Positions 10,801 to 22,635 of a stretch of DNA of 64,000 bases are shown here, in pieces. The notes below the pieces were generated by a model that did not search any database, was not told the origin of the DNA, and saw only the letters and a program-made list of their open reading frames with translations. The DNA is taken from contig NC_045149.1 in assembly GCF_008831285.2 (NCBI RefSeq), positions 16,795,035 through 16,859,034 of the forward strand. Reading direction: 5' to 3'. Source of the DNA: Nymphaea colorata (lineage: Eukaryota > Streptophyta > Magnoliopsida > Nymphaeales > Nymphaeaceae). Both the position numbers and the translations under genes were made by a program. The first letter of the stretch is position 1. Each line of letters begins with the position of its first letter.

Positions 10801-12021
10801 AGAAAGTTGAAAAAAAAAAAACCGCAGACGGACAAGTGCCAATGTAACAAGTGATGCTTTGTTTCAGCACAAGAGTTAATCGTATTCTTCAGTGATGCAT
10901 TAAGCGGGCATTTAAAAGCAGTCTCTCACTAGATCCAGAGATCCTTTTCCACACTAGACACAAATATATTTTCAACATCCATTCGATTGAATACTTTTTT
11001 CAAATTAAGACAAGGAGAGATTGTTGCTTTTGCTGCTTTCTTACAGTAAGAGACGAGTAGCCACCAACTGTTAATTCAAAAAGTTTTGTGTTGCAGACGT
11101 TTCTTGAGCCTTGTCTCTTTTATGTGAATGTCATTTAGTTACCTACCTGCATTATATACTGAGTGAAATAAAAATCAACGTTTGTTAGCTTCCATTGTCC
11201 TGACCGCAACAATATCTCCATCTGGTTTTGAAATTAGCGAACTGACTAAAGTAATCACGGTCGCCGCAGTACATACTTAATTATCGAGGGAGACACATGC
11301 AGTTCTCCATATTAAATTCTTGACAGAAATCTCTTGTTCAAACAAATAATTTGAAGTTTTGCCATCTGTGGTGAGTGCCAAAAACATGAATCCATGATCC
11401 AAACCTTGAATCTCAAACTGAGGCGGTCCCAGTGCCATAACTCTTGGATTCTCTAAACGCATGTTGATCTATCATTAATTGACAAATAAAGAAGAAGATC
11501 TATATGTGCCAACATGCTTATATTTTATAATTCAGCTCCTGACTTAGGGCGAGAAGAGGAAACCAAGTAAACAACTTGAGAAAAGAATCAGAATGAAGTT
11601 GTCAAATTCCTGATCTGCTGAAACATGACAATTGTTTCAAAATCGGATTCTTTCTAATAGATAAGAATCGATCGGCCGACGATGATCACCATGTTCTTGC
11701 AGATAGTTTAAGGGTAAAGCTGAGGTGAGTAATCTCATGAAAGTGACAGAGATCTCATTCTAAGGGAAATCTTGGGCGAGAAAAAAAATTAATTTCTCGC
11801 CATGGATTCAAATTGCGGTTGTTAATCTTGTGGTGCCGGACAGTGGGGAATGTATACATTTATCTTCAAAATTTGTGATCAGTAAACAACGTATAAAACC
11901 AGAAAAAATCTTAAAGTTGTTTTATCTTGCTAATTTGGGTGAACGAGAAGGTGACCTCATTCCCACCATCCAAGCGTGAGCTAAAGTTCAGTTCATTCCC
12001 TTTGTCGTGAGGGGTATTAGT
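10801..12021. other. Intergenic, probable retrotransposon flank
   Basis: A segment near 10849-10885 resembles one near 8436-8472 (about 30 of 37 bases), which would fit LTR-proximal remnants flanking the copia internal region. No gene is recognisable. Confidence 0.4.
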
Positions 12022-12308
12022 TGTTAAGATTTCTATAGCTTCTTCAACTTCTATATAAGACTAATATGTTGGTGTATGAAACTTTATCCATGCTGGATCT
12101 TTTGTAAGGGCATTTATGTTATTTTGTACAAATGCGGGTTTCGCCCTAATTCTTATGTTGAGAGGAGGGCCGCAGTTTTATTGAATCCTCTCTGAAAGTG
12201 TCCGTTTTCTATCTGAGTGAATAGTAAAAGATTTGTGCAACCGTGGATGTAGGAGATTTTTGTTCCGAACCACGTAAATATTTGTCTTCTTCCTTGTTGT
12301 TTCTAACC
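12022..12308 (+). mobile_element. Solo LTR-like fragment of a copia-type element
   Basis: It starts TGTTAAGATTTC and ends near TTTCTAACC, compatible with TGTTA...TAACA ends. Inside are TATATAAG (about 12052) and the pair CCGTGGATGTAGG...GAACCACGTAAAT (about 12241-12282), a configuration I know from plant copia LTRs. It is in the opposite orientation to the copia remnant at 9.3-10.8 kb, so it comes from another insertion. No clear 5-bp target duplication remains. Confidence 0.5.
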
Positions 12309-12430
12309 TCCTCTTGAGAATGCGAGAAAATAGTTTCGTGTTGTTCCTGATATAACCCCCACAGGATTCGAACTTGAGACATGCATTCAACACGCCCATG
12401 CCCCTTGAGTTGCTTTACCTTGCTAACTCA
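12309..12430 (-). mobile_element. tRNA-like (SINE-like) segment
   Basis: The minus strand contains GTTCGAATCC (about 12363-12372), matching a Pol III B box, about 60 bases after a possible A-box-like stretch (GAGTTAGCAAGG). No cloverleaf can be drawn with confidence, so this is at most a SINE head or tRNA-derived fragment. Confidence 0.25.
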
Positions 12431-15400
12431 TCCACAAAAACTGCAATGTTAAAAATGTAAGCACTTAGAAGCAAGGTACTGCCAACAACATATGAAAATA
12501 CAAATATAAACTCAAGTGAGTAGAATAAACTTTTATCATCCAAAATGTTTCTTCAGTAAAAATACTCCTCCCATCTCCTTTGCCTTCCAAGCACGCTCTA
12601 GAAAAAGAGGCCATAATCATTTGAAAAAGCCTCATGTAACTAACGGTTTAATTTATTTAATTCCTTTTAACCTACATCAGCTAATGACTACTATTAGTGA
12701 GATCCCATATATATTAGTCATGAACAAGGAAGATTTTGTAATTAATTCTTTTTTTAATAAAGACAAAGAAGGTTAAGCTGCCAACATGAGCTTTGTCAAT
12801 CTAACCTATAATTAGACTTTTAGTCCTTGAAATGAAAGAGCCAGCAGCTTCTTTTGGTATAAACCGGTCTGAGCTCTGTAGCTATAGAGCTGGGATAGTA
12901 GCAAGGCCGACTGTAATGCTAAACTTCTCAAAGTGGGGCATTATATCAACTCCGGTAGAGTCATGAAGGCAAAGTTCGAAGAGAATGGTATCCATTGTCA
13001 CATATATCGATTACAGGTATTATACGGCGAGAACTTTTTCGGGTATAATACGATAAAGTTGTATATCTCTTGGCAAATTTCTAAAAATTTTAAAAAAAAT
13101 CTGGAAATTATATAAAAAAAATAAAATATATGAAAAATTAATAAAAATATAAAAAGACCCATATTATAAATATTTTTTCATTATTTTTATATTCCGACTT
13201 TAAAAAAAAACATGTCTTATTGCCATTTTATAGACTTGTTTTTGGCATATTTGTTGCGCCTTTTTCAATTAAGACGCTGTATTTGTGACAGTGATGGTAT
13301 CACTAAGTTACGTTGCCGAGCGCATGCATTTCCGGTCAAGAAGATGCAGGCCGAGCTCTTCTCCGAGCATGCTTTGCTACAGCCGGATAGGTCACAAGGG
13401 AAACAAGAAGCAAGTTTTTTCACTAATCAGTGGATGGTTTTAGGTACTGAGCACTAAAATGAACCTGACATGGAATAAGACATGGTTTAGCCCAAAAGAA
13501 CCGCCAAGATGTAGATGGCATGAAAAATATGCTGGCTCTTTGTGAAAAAGTAGATCAAGACAGCTCAGTTTTTTGTTGAACATGTGGACCCATATATAGT
13601 CACGAGGGTTTTTATTTGGTAACAGTAGCTAGGTTAGGAATTACTTCATTTTACAACATTGTATGTACCGAAAATCTAAGTAAAAATTTTCTCTTCTTTC
13701 TTGCAGTATCAGTAAAATGAGACCCAGTTATACGCATGTGAAGTCAATCAAGTGAGCTTGTTCTTATGCGAGGAATTCAAATAATATTCCTGTTTTCCAT
13801 GTAATCTGCCAAATCACGCATGTCCACAAAAACTTGAAATCATGATCACAAACGAACCTGAAATCTCGAGCACTAATTGTGTGCATTTTTTTGTTCTTTC
13901 AATGGGAAGAACGATCTCCAGAGATCCTCAGTCTCTTCATCTAGTTTTTAAGATCTACCAAGAAATTTCATAGATCCAACAAAACTATTCCATATATGGA
14001 CAAAGAAAAGGACACGGAGAAGTTCACAATACGGATAAACCCTCCATAATTGTTTGATGGAATGAAGAACTACCTACTGCTTAAAACAATACTGGATTTG
14101 ATTTATCGGGGGACAACGTGACTTAACATATGGACATTACTTGTTCGCACTTACGGCTTGAAATTTCAACTCCATTACTTGATACATCAAACACCAATCA
14201 TGCAGTATTTGAAGACCCCACATGGATTTGAAATCACCTTGGCAATCGATCAGAAGCATCACGCATAGATGTTGATCAACCGACAAGCTTCTCTTACGCA
14301 ATTATCATTACGTTTATCATAAATCAAGCAGGAGCACCAAAAAATGTTTTGTGGCCTATGATCATACATGATGATCATCAAGAACGAGAGGATATTGTTT
14401 TCTGCAATTTCATTTGGCATGATTTGCTGTATGTCATGTCATGCAGGACCACATTTATATCTCCGCGTATATCTTTAAAAACACCGCCGAGATGGCAACT
14501 TTTCATATTCAATAATTTGCTTTATGTCATATCATGCATGAATCATCCATTATGCGAAATGTGATAATTTTTTGAAATACAATTTGATCGTGCATGGTAC
14601 TTGCGCGGATGTGGGCATCTCGTATACAGCATGGTAAGAATATGACGAATTAAAAAATGGACATGTGACTGTGACTTGAGGTGAAACAGTATATTTATCA
14701 TGTTCATTGCAGTGACATAACTATTGCCTTATTTTCTTATAAATTAATATTTCAGCAACAAAAAAATGTTGAAGTGCTTTGGTTGCAATAGGAAAAGTTC
14801 AAAACATGCGCCTGATCACTTTAATTTTTTGCTCTTAAAGTGATGTACGTACGAAACGAATTAAACCAAAGCTTTTGAAACTTCTGTTTGTTGTTTCACT
14901 AAAAGTATATTCTCTTCTCCCTTTTTGGTCAGTTGCCTTGTAAATTAAAGATATACATGGAGTAATAATAAGCTTACAATAAATTAAACATTAGGTGCTC
15001 CATCTTGGGCTAGGCAGCACAAAGAGAAAGATTTATGGGGTATAGGAAATTTGATACTGTCAGACCTTGATATCTGGTATCTTTCAGGAACAATTTATCA
15101 TTTACTTGATATTTATCGCTAGGACCACTTGTAGTTACTCATAGTCACAAATATGAAAACATTTAAAGGTGCATGAATACTTCTATAAACCACTTATTTG
15201 GCAAAACATCATGATTTATGTATTACCATATCGAAGAGCCAATTTGTAATCATTTTTTCCTTCATAGCTTCGGTTTAAAATGATACAGCAACATTTTATG
15301 CAACCTCTTTGTTTTTTCAAAGAAATTCAATAAGAAGTTGTAAACAACTATGAAAGCTTCTCTTCACCGCTGCTTGGCATTAGAAACAAGGTGCAAGTAT

Positions 15401-16285
15401 TCTATGAATCTTTCTTAAAATTGGAGTAGATTCATAAAACACTTGAACAAGTGTTTTCGTTAATCTACCTCAATTTTGTGGTAGATTTATGAAATACTCA
15501 CATATTGTTTCTAACGCCAAACAACCCCTTCATAATTTCTCATTTCTCAGACAACACGGAGATTGGTGACCATGAATCGGATTCAAACTGAAGTTGGCGA
15601 CTTACCAGCTAGACATTTCAAAGACAGACTGTGGTTATTGGCGTTTTATGTTATACTCGACTCAATTCCGAACCGACATCTAATATATCGAGCTGTCGTG
15701 AATCCGAACTGCATGCTTACATCTTTATAGGCCAACTTGGTATAAGTCCCTTTCAATAGGTCTCTGCGCTAATGGGATCTGGTCTCTTACCTATTGTTGA
15801 TCTTTGATGGCGGAGTATATCAAGTTCTAACCTTTTAAGGAGCAACTAATGTATAAATAATATATTGTCATAATGTATTAATATAAGAATAAGCAAAATC
15901 ATACGGGGAGCGTGGGCAATTCACACCAGCTAGCCTAGATGTAACTTCACCACCGGTGATTTTATGTGGGGTTGGTCCCACTTTTTTTTTTTTTCACCGC
16001 CGGAAATAAGATAGAACAACTTGTTCTTTCACAGGTCCAAGCTTGGTGAGCACGTGACTGAGGGTTGAATGAAGGAGGTCATGATTCAATGTCGATTAGC
16101 ATAGATGCATAAAGGTATATGTGTTATGCATATATCAAAGTTGTAATTGATTAAGCTTAAGACCTTCGAATTGCAGAAGAGCAAAAGTTTGGCTCAGATT
16201 TCAAGAAACCTGGTTGCCTTTCCTAACAACTTGCTTTTTCACGTCTGGGTTTCACACCAGTTTCCAAACTCTTGTTACCTACAGT
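12431..16285. other. Intergenic, AT-rich, no gene supported
   Basis: Long gene-free stretch between the LTR-like fragment and the MITE at 16294. It contains the foldback element at 15374-15520 and many short A/T runs, including a block of AAAAAT repeats around 13080-13210. Open frames up to 93 codons occur but none has a recognised domain. Confidence 0.65.
15374..15520. mobile_element. Foldback (near full-length hairpin) element, 147 bp
   Basis: The left arm starts TTGGCATTAGAAACAA and the right arm ends TTGTTTCTAACGCCAA. The two arms pair along nearly their whole length of about 70 bases, through AGTATT...ATGAATCT and AAAATTG...GTAGATT, to an ACTTGAACAAGTG centre. No target duplication is visible. 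It is either a palindromic MITE or a hairpin locus; no coding. Confidence 0.6.
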
Positions 16286-16293
16286 GTTTCATG

Positions 16294-16493
16294 CAGTGGC
16301 GGAGCCAGCGTGGGGCAGGTGTGGGCGCCTGCCCACGCCAGCTCAAGAAAACTCCATGTGAAATGGAGTCTCAACCCAGCTTCACGCCTGTGTTGCCCAC
16401 GCCAATATTTGCTTTATTTTTAAAATAACAGAAATTTTTTTCACAAACTATGTACTAGTGCCCCATAGCCAAAAATTTCTGACTCCGCCACTG
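16294..16493. mobile_element. hAT-superfamily MITE, 200 bp, with perfect 8-bp target duplication
   Basis: Terminal inverted repeats are CAGTGGCGGAGCCAG and CTGACTCCGCCACTG. The element is flanked by GTTTCATG at 16286-16293 and again at 16494-16501, a perfect 8-bp duplication. This size and terminal sequence are typical of non-autonomous hAT elements. The interior is GC-rich on the left, AT-rich on the right and non-coding. Confidence 0.92.
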
Positions 16494-16501
16494 GTTTCAT
16501 G

Positions 16502-17746
16502 CAATTATTTTTCAAAAGGTTCATTCATCCGCTCTTCATGAATCGCTCTCAGTATCCTTTTCATTCGCTGGCAACAGCCGACTTAGAAGACGATGGTTAT
16601 TAAGACCCCCAACCACTTCCTCTTTCTCTTCCCCAAAAAGAAAAGAAATTGACCAATATCTGATTAAAAACAAGAAAAAAATCAGATGAACAATATGACA
16701 CATGGTAGGCGTTTTCTTTAGGTACTTGAAGTATTAGTTCCGGTGGTCCTCCACCATTAAACGTAAAAAATGCACGGAGAAAGCCAAAATTTGAGCATAA
16801 AATAATGCCATGCACCCATTTCTATGGATGCTCGAATGCGTGATTTTCATTATTGCACCTTCTGATTCAACCACGGAAGATAAACGTCGCCATTGATTTG
16901 TGGCTATGCGTGCTGCAGCACCGTATAGCTCATTTATTTCCTTTCGGTAACGAGCAGAGTCGCTTGTGCAGAACCAGTTTATTCTGAAACCGTAGCTAAT
17001 CACAAAACCTGCTTTTGCTTATAAAGGCCTCCGGATATTCGCTTCCCCCTTTGGCCGGAAAATTTTTTCCCCTTTAATTAGACAAGGGATGGAATATGAA
17101 CTGCAGATCTCTTCAACCTGAATGTGCAGAGTGAGTCAGTTTAGCCAGTGTCCAGGGATTTATTTACGTATTTATTATCATTGGTACTCAATTACTAGCT
17201 AGTCAGATTTTTTCATCAACTCCAAGTTAGTCTTCATACATAAAACTTTCAACGTTAATAAGGTTTTACTGCTGCTCCCAGCGAAAATTCAGGACGGATT
17301 CGCCTTCCATGAAAAAGGAAAGTACTCAAGCGCCATGCAGAATAAAAAATCGTCATCGAATTCAAACCTGGTCCTTTTCATCCCTGTTTGGCAAGCACGA
17401 GGACTTCTGTACGTGAAACGAAAGCTAAGAAAGTGAAGCCCAACTCTGCAGAACTCATTTCCTTCCACACTAGAAAGCTTAATTTATTGCAAGCAGCAAT
17501 GCTACAATATTGGACACAAGAAGCACATTTACTACATATATATGTGGGACACCATTCATTTTTGAAGTGAGAAATTTCTCATAACACGTACACGCAAACC
17601 TAAGGACCTAGTCTGCAGGACACCAACAACCAATAACAGAAGTCCAAGCCATCCCCATTACACAAAAGCAGAGAAAGATAAAGAAGAGAAAAGGGAAAAC
17701 GAAAATGAAACAGATTCAGGACGTGGGCACAAGCAGAAACATAAGC
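16502..17746. other. Intergenic, 3' side of HyPRP-2, no gene supported
   Basis: A 90-codon minus-strand frame at 16734-17003 has no recognisable domain and no obvious splice partners. The 3' UTR of HyPRP-2 is expected just left of 17747. Confidence 0.55.
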
Positions 17747-18160
17747 TTAATAACACTGATAGCCAGAAGGGGCCACTCTGCCGCATTCGTTGAGGAGCAA
17801 GCTGAGGGCGACAGGAACGTTGAGGTTGATGCCGAGAATGCTGGCCTTGATGGAAAGGCAGAGGCAAACTGCTGCGTCGAGGTCGGCCAGGCCCTTGATG
17901 AGGCTGCAGCACTGCTTGCTGCCCTCGCCGATGACCGCGTTCACCAGGCCATTCAGCACGTTAGCGCAGACTGACAACTTCAGGGTGTTCACGGGGCACT
18001 TGCTGGACGACGGGGGGCTGGTTGCGGGAACTGGGGGAGGCGGTGAAGAGGTGGCGGGTGGAGACTTTGATCTGCATGATGCACATGCAGATACACAGCT
18101 GAAAAAGAGAATGTTTAGGCACAGAAACACTGCAACCAGCCTGCTGGATGTGGAAGCCAT
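17747..18160 (-). CDS. Hybrid proline-rich protein (DC2.15/EARLI1-like, 8-cysteine motif), 137 aa
   Basis: Secreted cell-wall protein family related to lipid-transfer proteins. Signal peptide [20 protein letters not shown]..., cleaved about residue 24-26; a short Pro/Ser linker ([20 protein letters not shown], about residues 32-52); then the complete 8-cysteine domain from [11 protein letters not shown] through CCSLIKG and CLC to the final YQCY. The conserved Leu-rich core [18 protein letters not shown] is intact. Intronless, and the length is usual for the family. The ATG at 18160 is supported by a TATA box 81-88 bases upstream and a CT-rich leader. It resembles the 26.2-kb gene more than the 6.2-kb one. 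Expression and substrate cannot be read from the sequence. Confidence 0.96.
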   Translation of the reverse strand: MASTSSRLVAVFLCLNILFFSCVSACASCRSKSPPATSSPPPPVPATSPPSSSKCPVNTLKLSVCANVLNGLVNAVIGEGSKQCCSLIKGLADLDAAVCLCLSIKASILGINLNVPVALSLLLNECGRVAPSGYQCY

Positions 18161-18240
18161 TTCCTTTCTCTAACTTCCTCTCTATCTCTCTCTCTGCTTG
18201 TTGAGTTGAGGTGGGTATTGAAGGGTTTATGGCAGAGGGT
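18161..18240 (-). promoter_or_regulatory. CT-rich 5' leader of HyPRP-2
   Basis: The region between TATA box and ATG includes a (TC)n run (about 18180-18195), read as GA in the leader. Similar GA-rich leaders precede the HyPRP at 26.8 kb. Confidence 0.5.
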
Positions 18241-18248
18241 TTTTATAG
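18241..18248 (-). promoter_or_regulatory. TATA box of HyPRP-2
   Basis: CTATAAAA on the minus strand, 81-88 bases upstream of the ATG at 18160; predicted transcription start near 18212-18218. Confidence 0.75.
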
Positions 18249-20713
18249 AAGCTGAAGATAGCCCTGAGAAAAAGGGTGGGGAGTTAATTATTTTGGTTTT
18301 TTGAGGAAGAACAATTGAGACCCGTGTGACCACAGCTGCGGTGTATTAGCTGTCTGCAAATGGTGTTACCTGAGGGGCTTTTGGATGCATTCATCGGTGA
18401 GAAAGCTTCCTTTCACATTACAGCATTCACTGCTCTGTATTGTAGCTTTCGTTCTTGCCTTTTTCCATTGCGGTGGTTAGCATCTCCATTCATTTAGATG
18501 TGGGCGAGAAGCTTTCTGAATGAGGCAGTAATTTCTGGAGGCAGATTATGGTACTGCCTTTAACTTTAGCGGATGTTTCTCCTTGAAGTCTCTCGCACTT
18601 ATGCGTGCGATTGGTGGTGAAACTGAAATCATCTACTCTTGTTGGTGGTCCGGGTGGTGCTCGCCGTGGCTAGCTGCGGTCAAGTCGGTTTGTCGCGGTT
18701 CAATTCCTGTGGCCGTCGTTTCTTCTCTCCCCCGCCCAGTTGAAGATGCTTGTGTACATGTCGGGGTCAAAAACGAAGATTGAAGGAGATTTACTGCTAT
18801 CGATACGAAAATCGTCGATCGATATGTTCAAATGTCTTAAGAAACAATTGCTAAGTTTTCATCATGTGTTTTACGAACATTGAGCAGGTTTTATGAGCTT
18901 CAAAGAACTACCATTCAGAGGTTTCATGAATTAGTTTCATGACTTCGTTTTTTCCATCTGATTTTAATAGGACATTCAATATTTCCCTGGCATGAAAAAA
19001 GGGAAAAACAAATCGAATTCTTTTAAGCTGTAATTTGTCCAGAAAAAAACAGTTGGAGCCCTCTGAGACCGGCTTTCTTGTTTCTAATCTTGACTTTTTG
19101 CGTAGGGGTGGGGAGATTTTTTCTGAATAATCTTTCTTTTGTTTGTCGTTTGTTTTTCTGAATAGTCTTTCCTTTGTTTGTCGTTTGGTGTACGGGCAGG
19201 TGAAACTTCAGCTAAACCAGACACCCAGAAAAGGTTTCATGCCAATCAAACGCCCCTCATTAAGAGAAAGCATAATTCATCAAAGTAACGTTTCTTCGCC
19301 ACAGGACTTCGTGTGTTCGCTAAACATATTCATTTTTCTCAAAGCTTAAAAGGAGGATCCATTTACGTTCTACGACGTTTCAAAGACGCCGGCAAAAAAA
19401 TGTTTTGCAACACCGCACAAACTAGCGTTGCTAACAGCAAAGAGGCACACAACTCCACTAAATTGATATCATGTGAATGTGCCGCTGAAGGCTATAGGCT
19501 GGCAGAACCCTCAGTGACGCTGAGGAAATCCCGCCATGAGGAACAGAAGCAGGCGGAACCTTTAGCGACAGCGACATGACATTTGATGCACCAGTAAAAA
19601 CCTAACAAGCTTGTGGCTTGCAGCGGATGTAATGGGAGCTGACACATGTGGTGCTTACACTCAGTGACTCAAGTGTGCCCATTGGGCCAAAATTTCACGG
19701 CTCCACCACTACAAGTGGCGCGACAACATAGTATTACACAATGTCAAAGGCCAGCAGAACCATCAAGTGGAGTCAAGATATTTTTTACTGAAGGGCACTT
19801 GAATCATCAGCTCAAGTTTGATGTAGATGCAAAATATAACTTTTAAGTCATCACAATTTCGTTTCTAATTTTGGGTGCGAAATATAATTTTTAAGTCATC
19901 ACAATGTTTTTTCCAATTTTTCTAATGAAACTTTCCCATGTATCTATGCCATTGCATGACACTGAAGGTCCTGTCACTAATGCCTATTTTCCGTTGCATT
20001 AATGAATATCACAGGTTTACTGGCGCTAATACTTTGTTTTGCCAGCTAGTGAACAAGTGAAAAAAAAAAAAAGAAGAGTATGCCGGTCCACGCAGTTGTT
20101 CCAAACCTCTCTTCCCCTCTCTCTCTCTCGCTCTCTCTTTAGCAAGAGAGCGAGTGGATCCTTTGGACTTTATTAGGACGTCAATAACAAATGCATGACA
20201 TGGAAAAGAAGTACCGTGTTCCTGCGGAAAGCATTTATACCATTTCCATAGAATATGGCGCCTTGTCGGGGATGCACTGACCATTCCAAGTGGGATCAAG
20301 CATCTGTGGGCTCAATCATGTGCAGCCCATCAGTGAGTCGGATCGAGACAGATAAAACGAGCTAGGTCCAAAAATACAATCGGATGCGTCCAGGACCCTT
20401 TAATATGACGCAGAAATCATATATGTATATTGAAAATGAAATGTAGATCTCGAAATATTCAGTTTGAAGCACTGATGGGTAAATTGGCTCGAGCGAGTAG
20501 TTGAGGACTAGTGGTTTATGGTCCCTACGTTACGTACCCATGTGGATCTGAGCCATGTATTGGATCAGGTAACTATGTGCTAATGGATACGAATTCCCAC
20601 ATGATGCGAGCTTTGTTATGGAAAGATCTATGTCCAAGTTCAAGGCAGTGGCAAAGCCTCGTTACTTCTTCTTCTCTCTCGCTCTTTCTCTTTCTCTCTC
20701 TCTAAACTATTTT

Positions 20714-20736
20714 CCATGCATGCATGCATGCATGCT
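20714..20736. repeat. (CATG)n / RY-motif cluster
   Basis: Overlapping CATGCA motifs in a short tetranucleotide run. CATGCA is the RY element bound by B3 factors in seed promoters, but no gene start lies close enough to support a role. Confidence 0.6.
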
Positions 20737-21070
20737 GTTTATTTATTTATGATTTATTTTAACTAAGTTATTTGTTTATAAATATTTTTTTTTTTCATCT
20801 TGCAATGTATGATTAGTGTTAACTTATATTTGTTGCTCCGTTACTATGTGACGGTCGTCATCTTCGAAGAATCCGAGACCACGTCAAGATTGATGTATTT
20901 TCCATGCTCTCCTCTTTCCTATATTGATCAACTGTAGATCATAAATCTTGTTGTGATGCCCGGATGTCGTTCAAAAGAAAGAAATCCTGCTCACCTACAT
21001 TTGTTTCATGCACAATGCATCTCCGGAAGATCCACGTATCACGCCACAATTATGTGTTTTTGTTCTGGAC

Positions 21071-21074
<4 letters not shown>

Positions 21075-21159
<85 letters not shown>

Positions 21160-21175
21160 AAGAAAGAGAGAGAAG
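21075..21175. repeat. (AT)n(AG)n compound microsatellite
   Basis: About 60 bp of AT dinucleotides run directly into an imperfect AG tract with a GAAAGAAAG interruption. Confidence 0.95.
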
Positions 21176-22154
21176 TTGGATCCTCTGGCCAGGCCAGGAG
21201 GGATCATCTCTCACCAAGGCCGTCCGATGAAATGAACAGGCTTAGCAGGAGGAATCTAGTGGTAAAATTTTGAGTGCTTGAGCAGAATTTCACTCGATCC
21301 ATAAAGAAGTTGAAAACGCGAACAAAACGAAACAGAATAAGAAACGAAACTATTTCCACTAGTGAAAAGCTTACACGGAGAGGCCTCCGTCTTTGAACAG
21401 CAGGTAGAGAAGAAAGGGAAATGACAACTTTGTTCCTATCCCATGACAAGAACTTGGATTTTCCACAGCAAAAAATTTAGACTGTTTCTAAACGAGTTTA
21501 CTGATTAATTAGCCAAATAACCAATTTAATTTGTTTTCATGAAGTGCTAAAAAACTTTCTTCTTTTTCAAATTAAATACAGCAATGCCTAACAGCTAGCA
21601 TTCAATTAGTAAACATTTTAATAAATATTTCAAAAAATTTCAACATTTTAAGAAGCAATCTTTGCAACCATTCAACATTTTTCTTCCCAACACCTTCCCA
21701 TTTCCCATGATTTGGTAAAATAAGATAGAATTTTTTTTCATATGTGAACAAGGAAGAAGGCAATCTTGCTATCTTGCATCATTGCTCTCTTGACTTGCCG
21801 CTATGCGTTATTTGGATGTTTTGTTTTGCTTCTTTGAGAGTGACACAACGTTGGCTCGCTTTTCCACCACCCATCCCTCTGAGAAAGAAAGAAGATGATC
21901 CCAAATGTGCGCAAAATTCTAAGGCCAAAATGTCGTATAACTTTAGACTTTCTTATATCTTATCTATAAGTATTTCCATGCCTATTCCATATATAGTCGA
22001 CGTTTGGAACATCACTGTTTCCGTGTAATTTTTCGAGTGGCTGAGTTTTCTGTCGAAAATCAGATGGACACAGGAGCTATAAAAAGGAGTCTTCGATGAA
22101 AAAGTTGAAGTGAAACAGACCCTATACTTTATAACAATAAAAGGTTGAGTGAGA

Positions 22155-22627
22155 TAGGGATGCACACCAATGTTGGAGTGAGCCCGAGTTTGGCTAGCTC
22201 GACCTCTACTCGGCTCAAAAAACTCGAGGTCATGTTCGGCTAAAACTCGAGTTGAGCTCCTTATAGCAAGCTTGAGCTTGATTCGAGTACACAAAATCGA
22301 GCTTAAGCTAGACACCTTTAACCAATTAAACTCGTTTAGGAGTTAGCTCGTTTAACGTTAACACGTGTAACTTGTGAAAATTTTTTTTTGTCATAAAAGT
22401 TAAAACCAATGAATCAGCTTTGGCAATATCATATAGAGTACCAGTTTGCAAGTTGAGTTGAGTATAAATGAGTCGAGTTCCTAAAACTCGAACTCGACTC
22501 GTTTATCGTTTCGAATATTTTTATAAGCTCGAACTTGGCTTGTTTATAAATTAGTCGAGCACGAGCCGAGTTTTTTCAAGCGAGTTCGAGTGTAACCCAA
22601 GTTAGCTCAGCTCGTTGTGCAGCCCTA
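22155..22627. mobile_element. hAT-like non-autonomous element, 473 bp
   Basis: The left end is TAGGGATGCACAC and the right end GTGCAGCCCTA. Flanking bases GAGTGAGA (22147-22154) and GAGTGAAA (22628-22635) form an 8-bp target duplication with one mismatch. The interior is filled with short inverted and direct copies of ACTCGAG/GAGCTCG-type words, so it can fold extensively. No coding capacity. Confidence 0.82.
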
Positions 22628-22635
22628 GAGTGAAA

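Larger units (their letters stand above)
18249..22146. other. Intergenic, upstream of HyPRP-2, no gene supported
   Basis: Contains local tandem duplications (about 19120-19190 and 19830-19905), a degenerate hAT-end-like segment around 19676-19713 (CGGCTCCACCACTAC), a GCAT tetranucleotide run at 20714-20736 and the AT/AG microsatellite near 21.1 kb. No coding sequence is recognised. Confidence 0.6.

Noticed and set aside
18690-18712. Possible tRNA B box (GGTTCAATTCC)
   Set aside because: No A box at proper spacing and no acceptor-stem pairing could be drawn.
19646-19730. Possible third CAGTGGCGG-type hAT MITE
   Set aside because: Only one end-like segment (CGGCTCCACCACTAC) is visible; no matching left end or target duplication.
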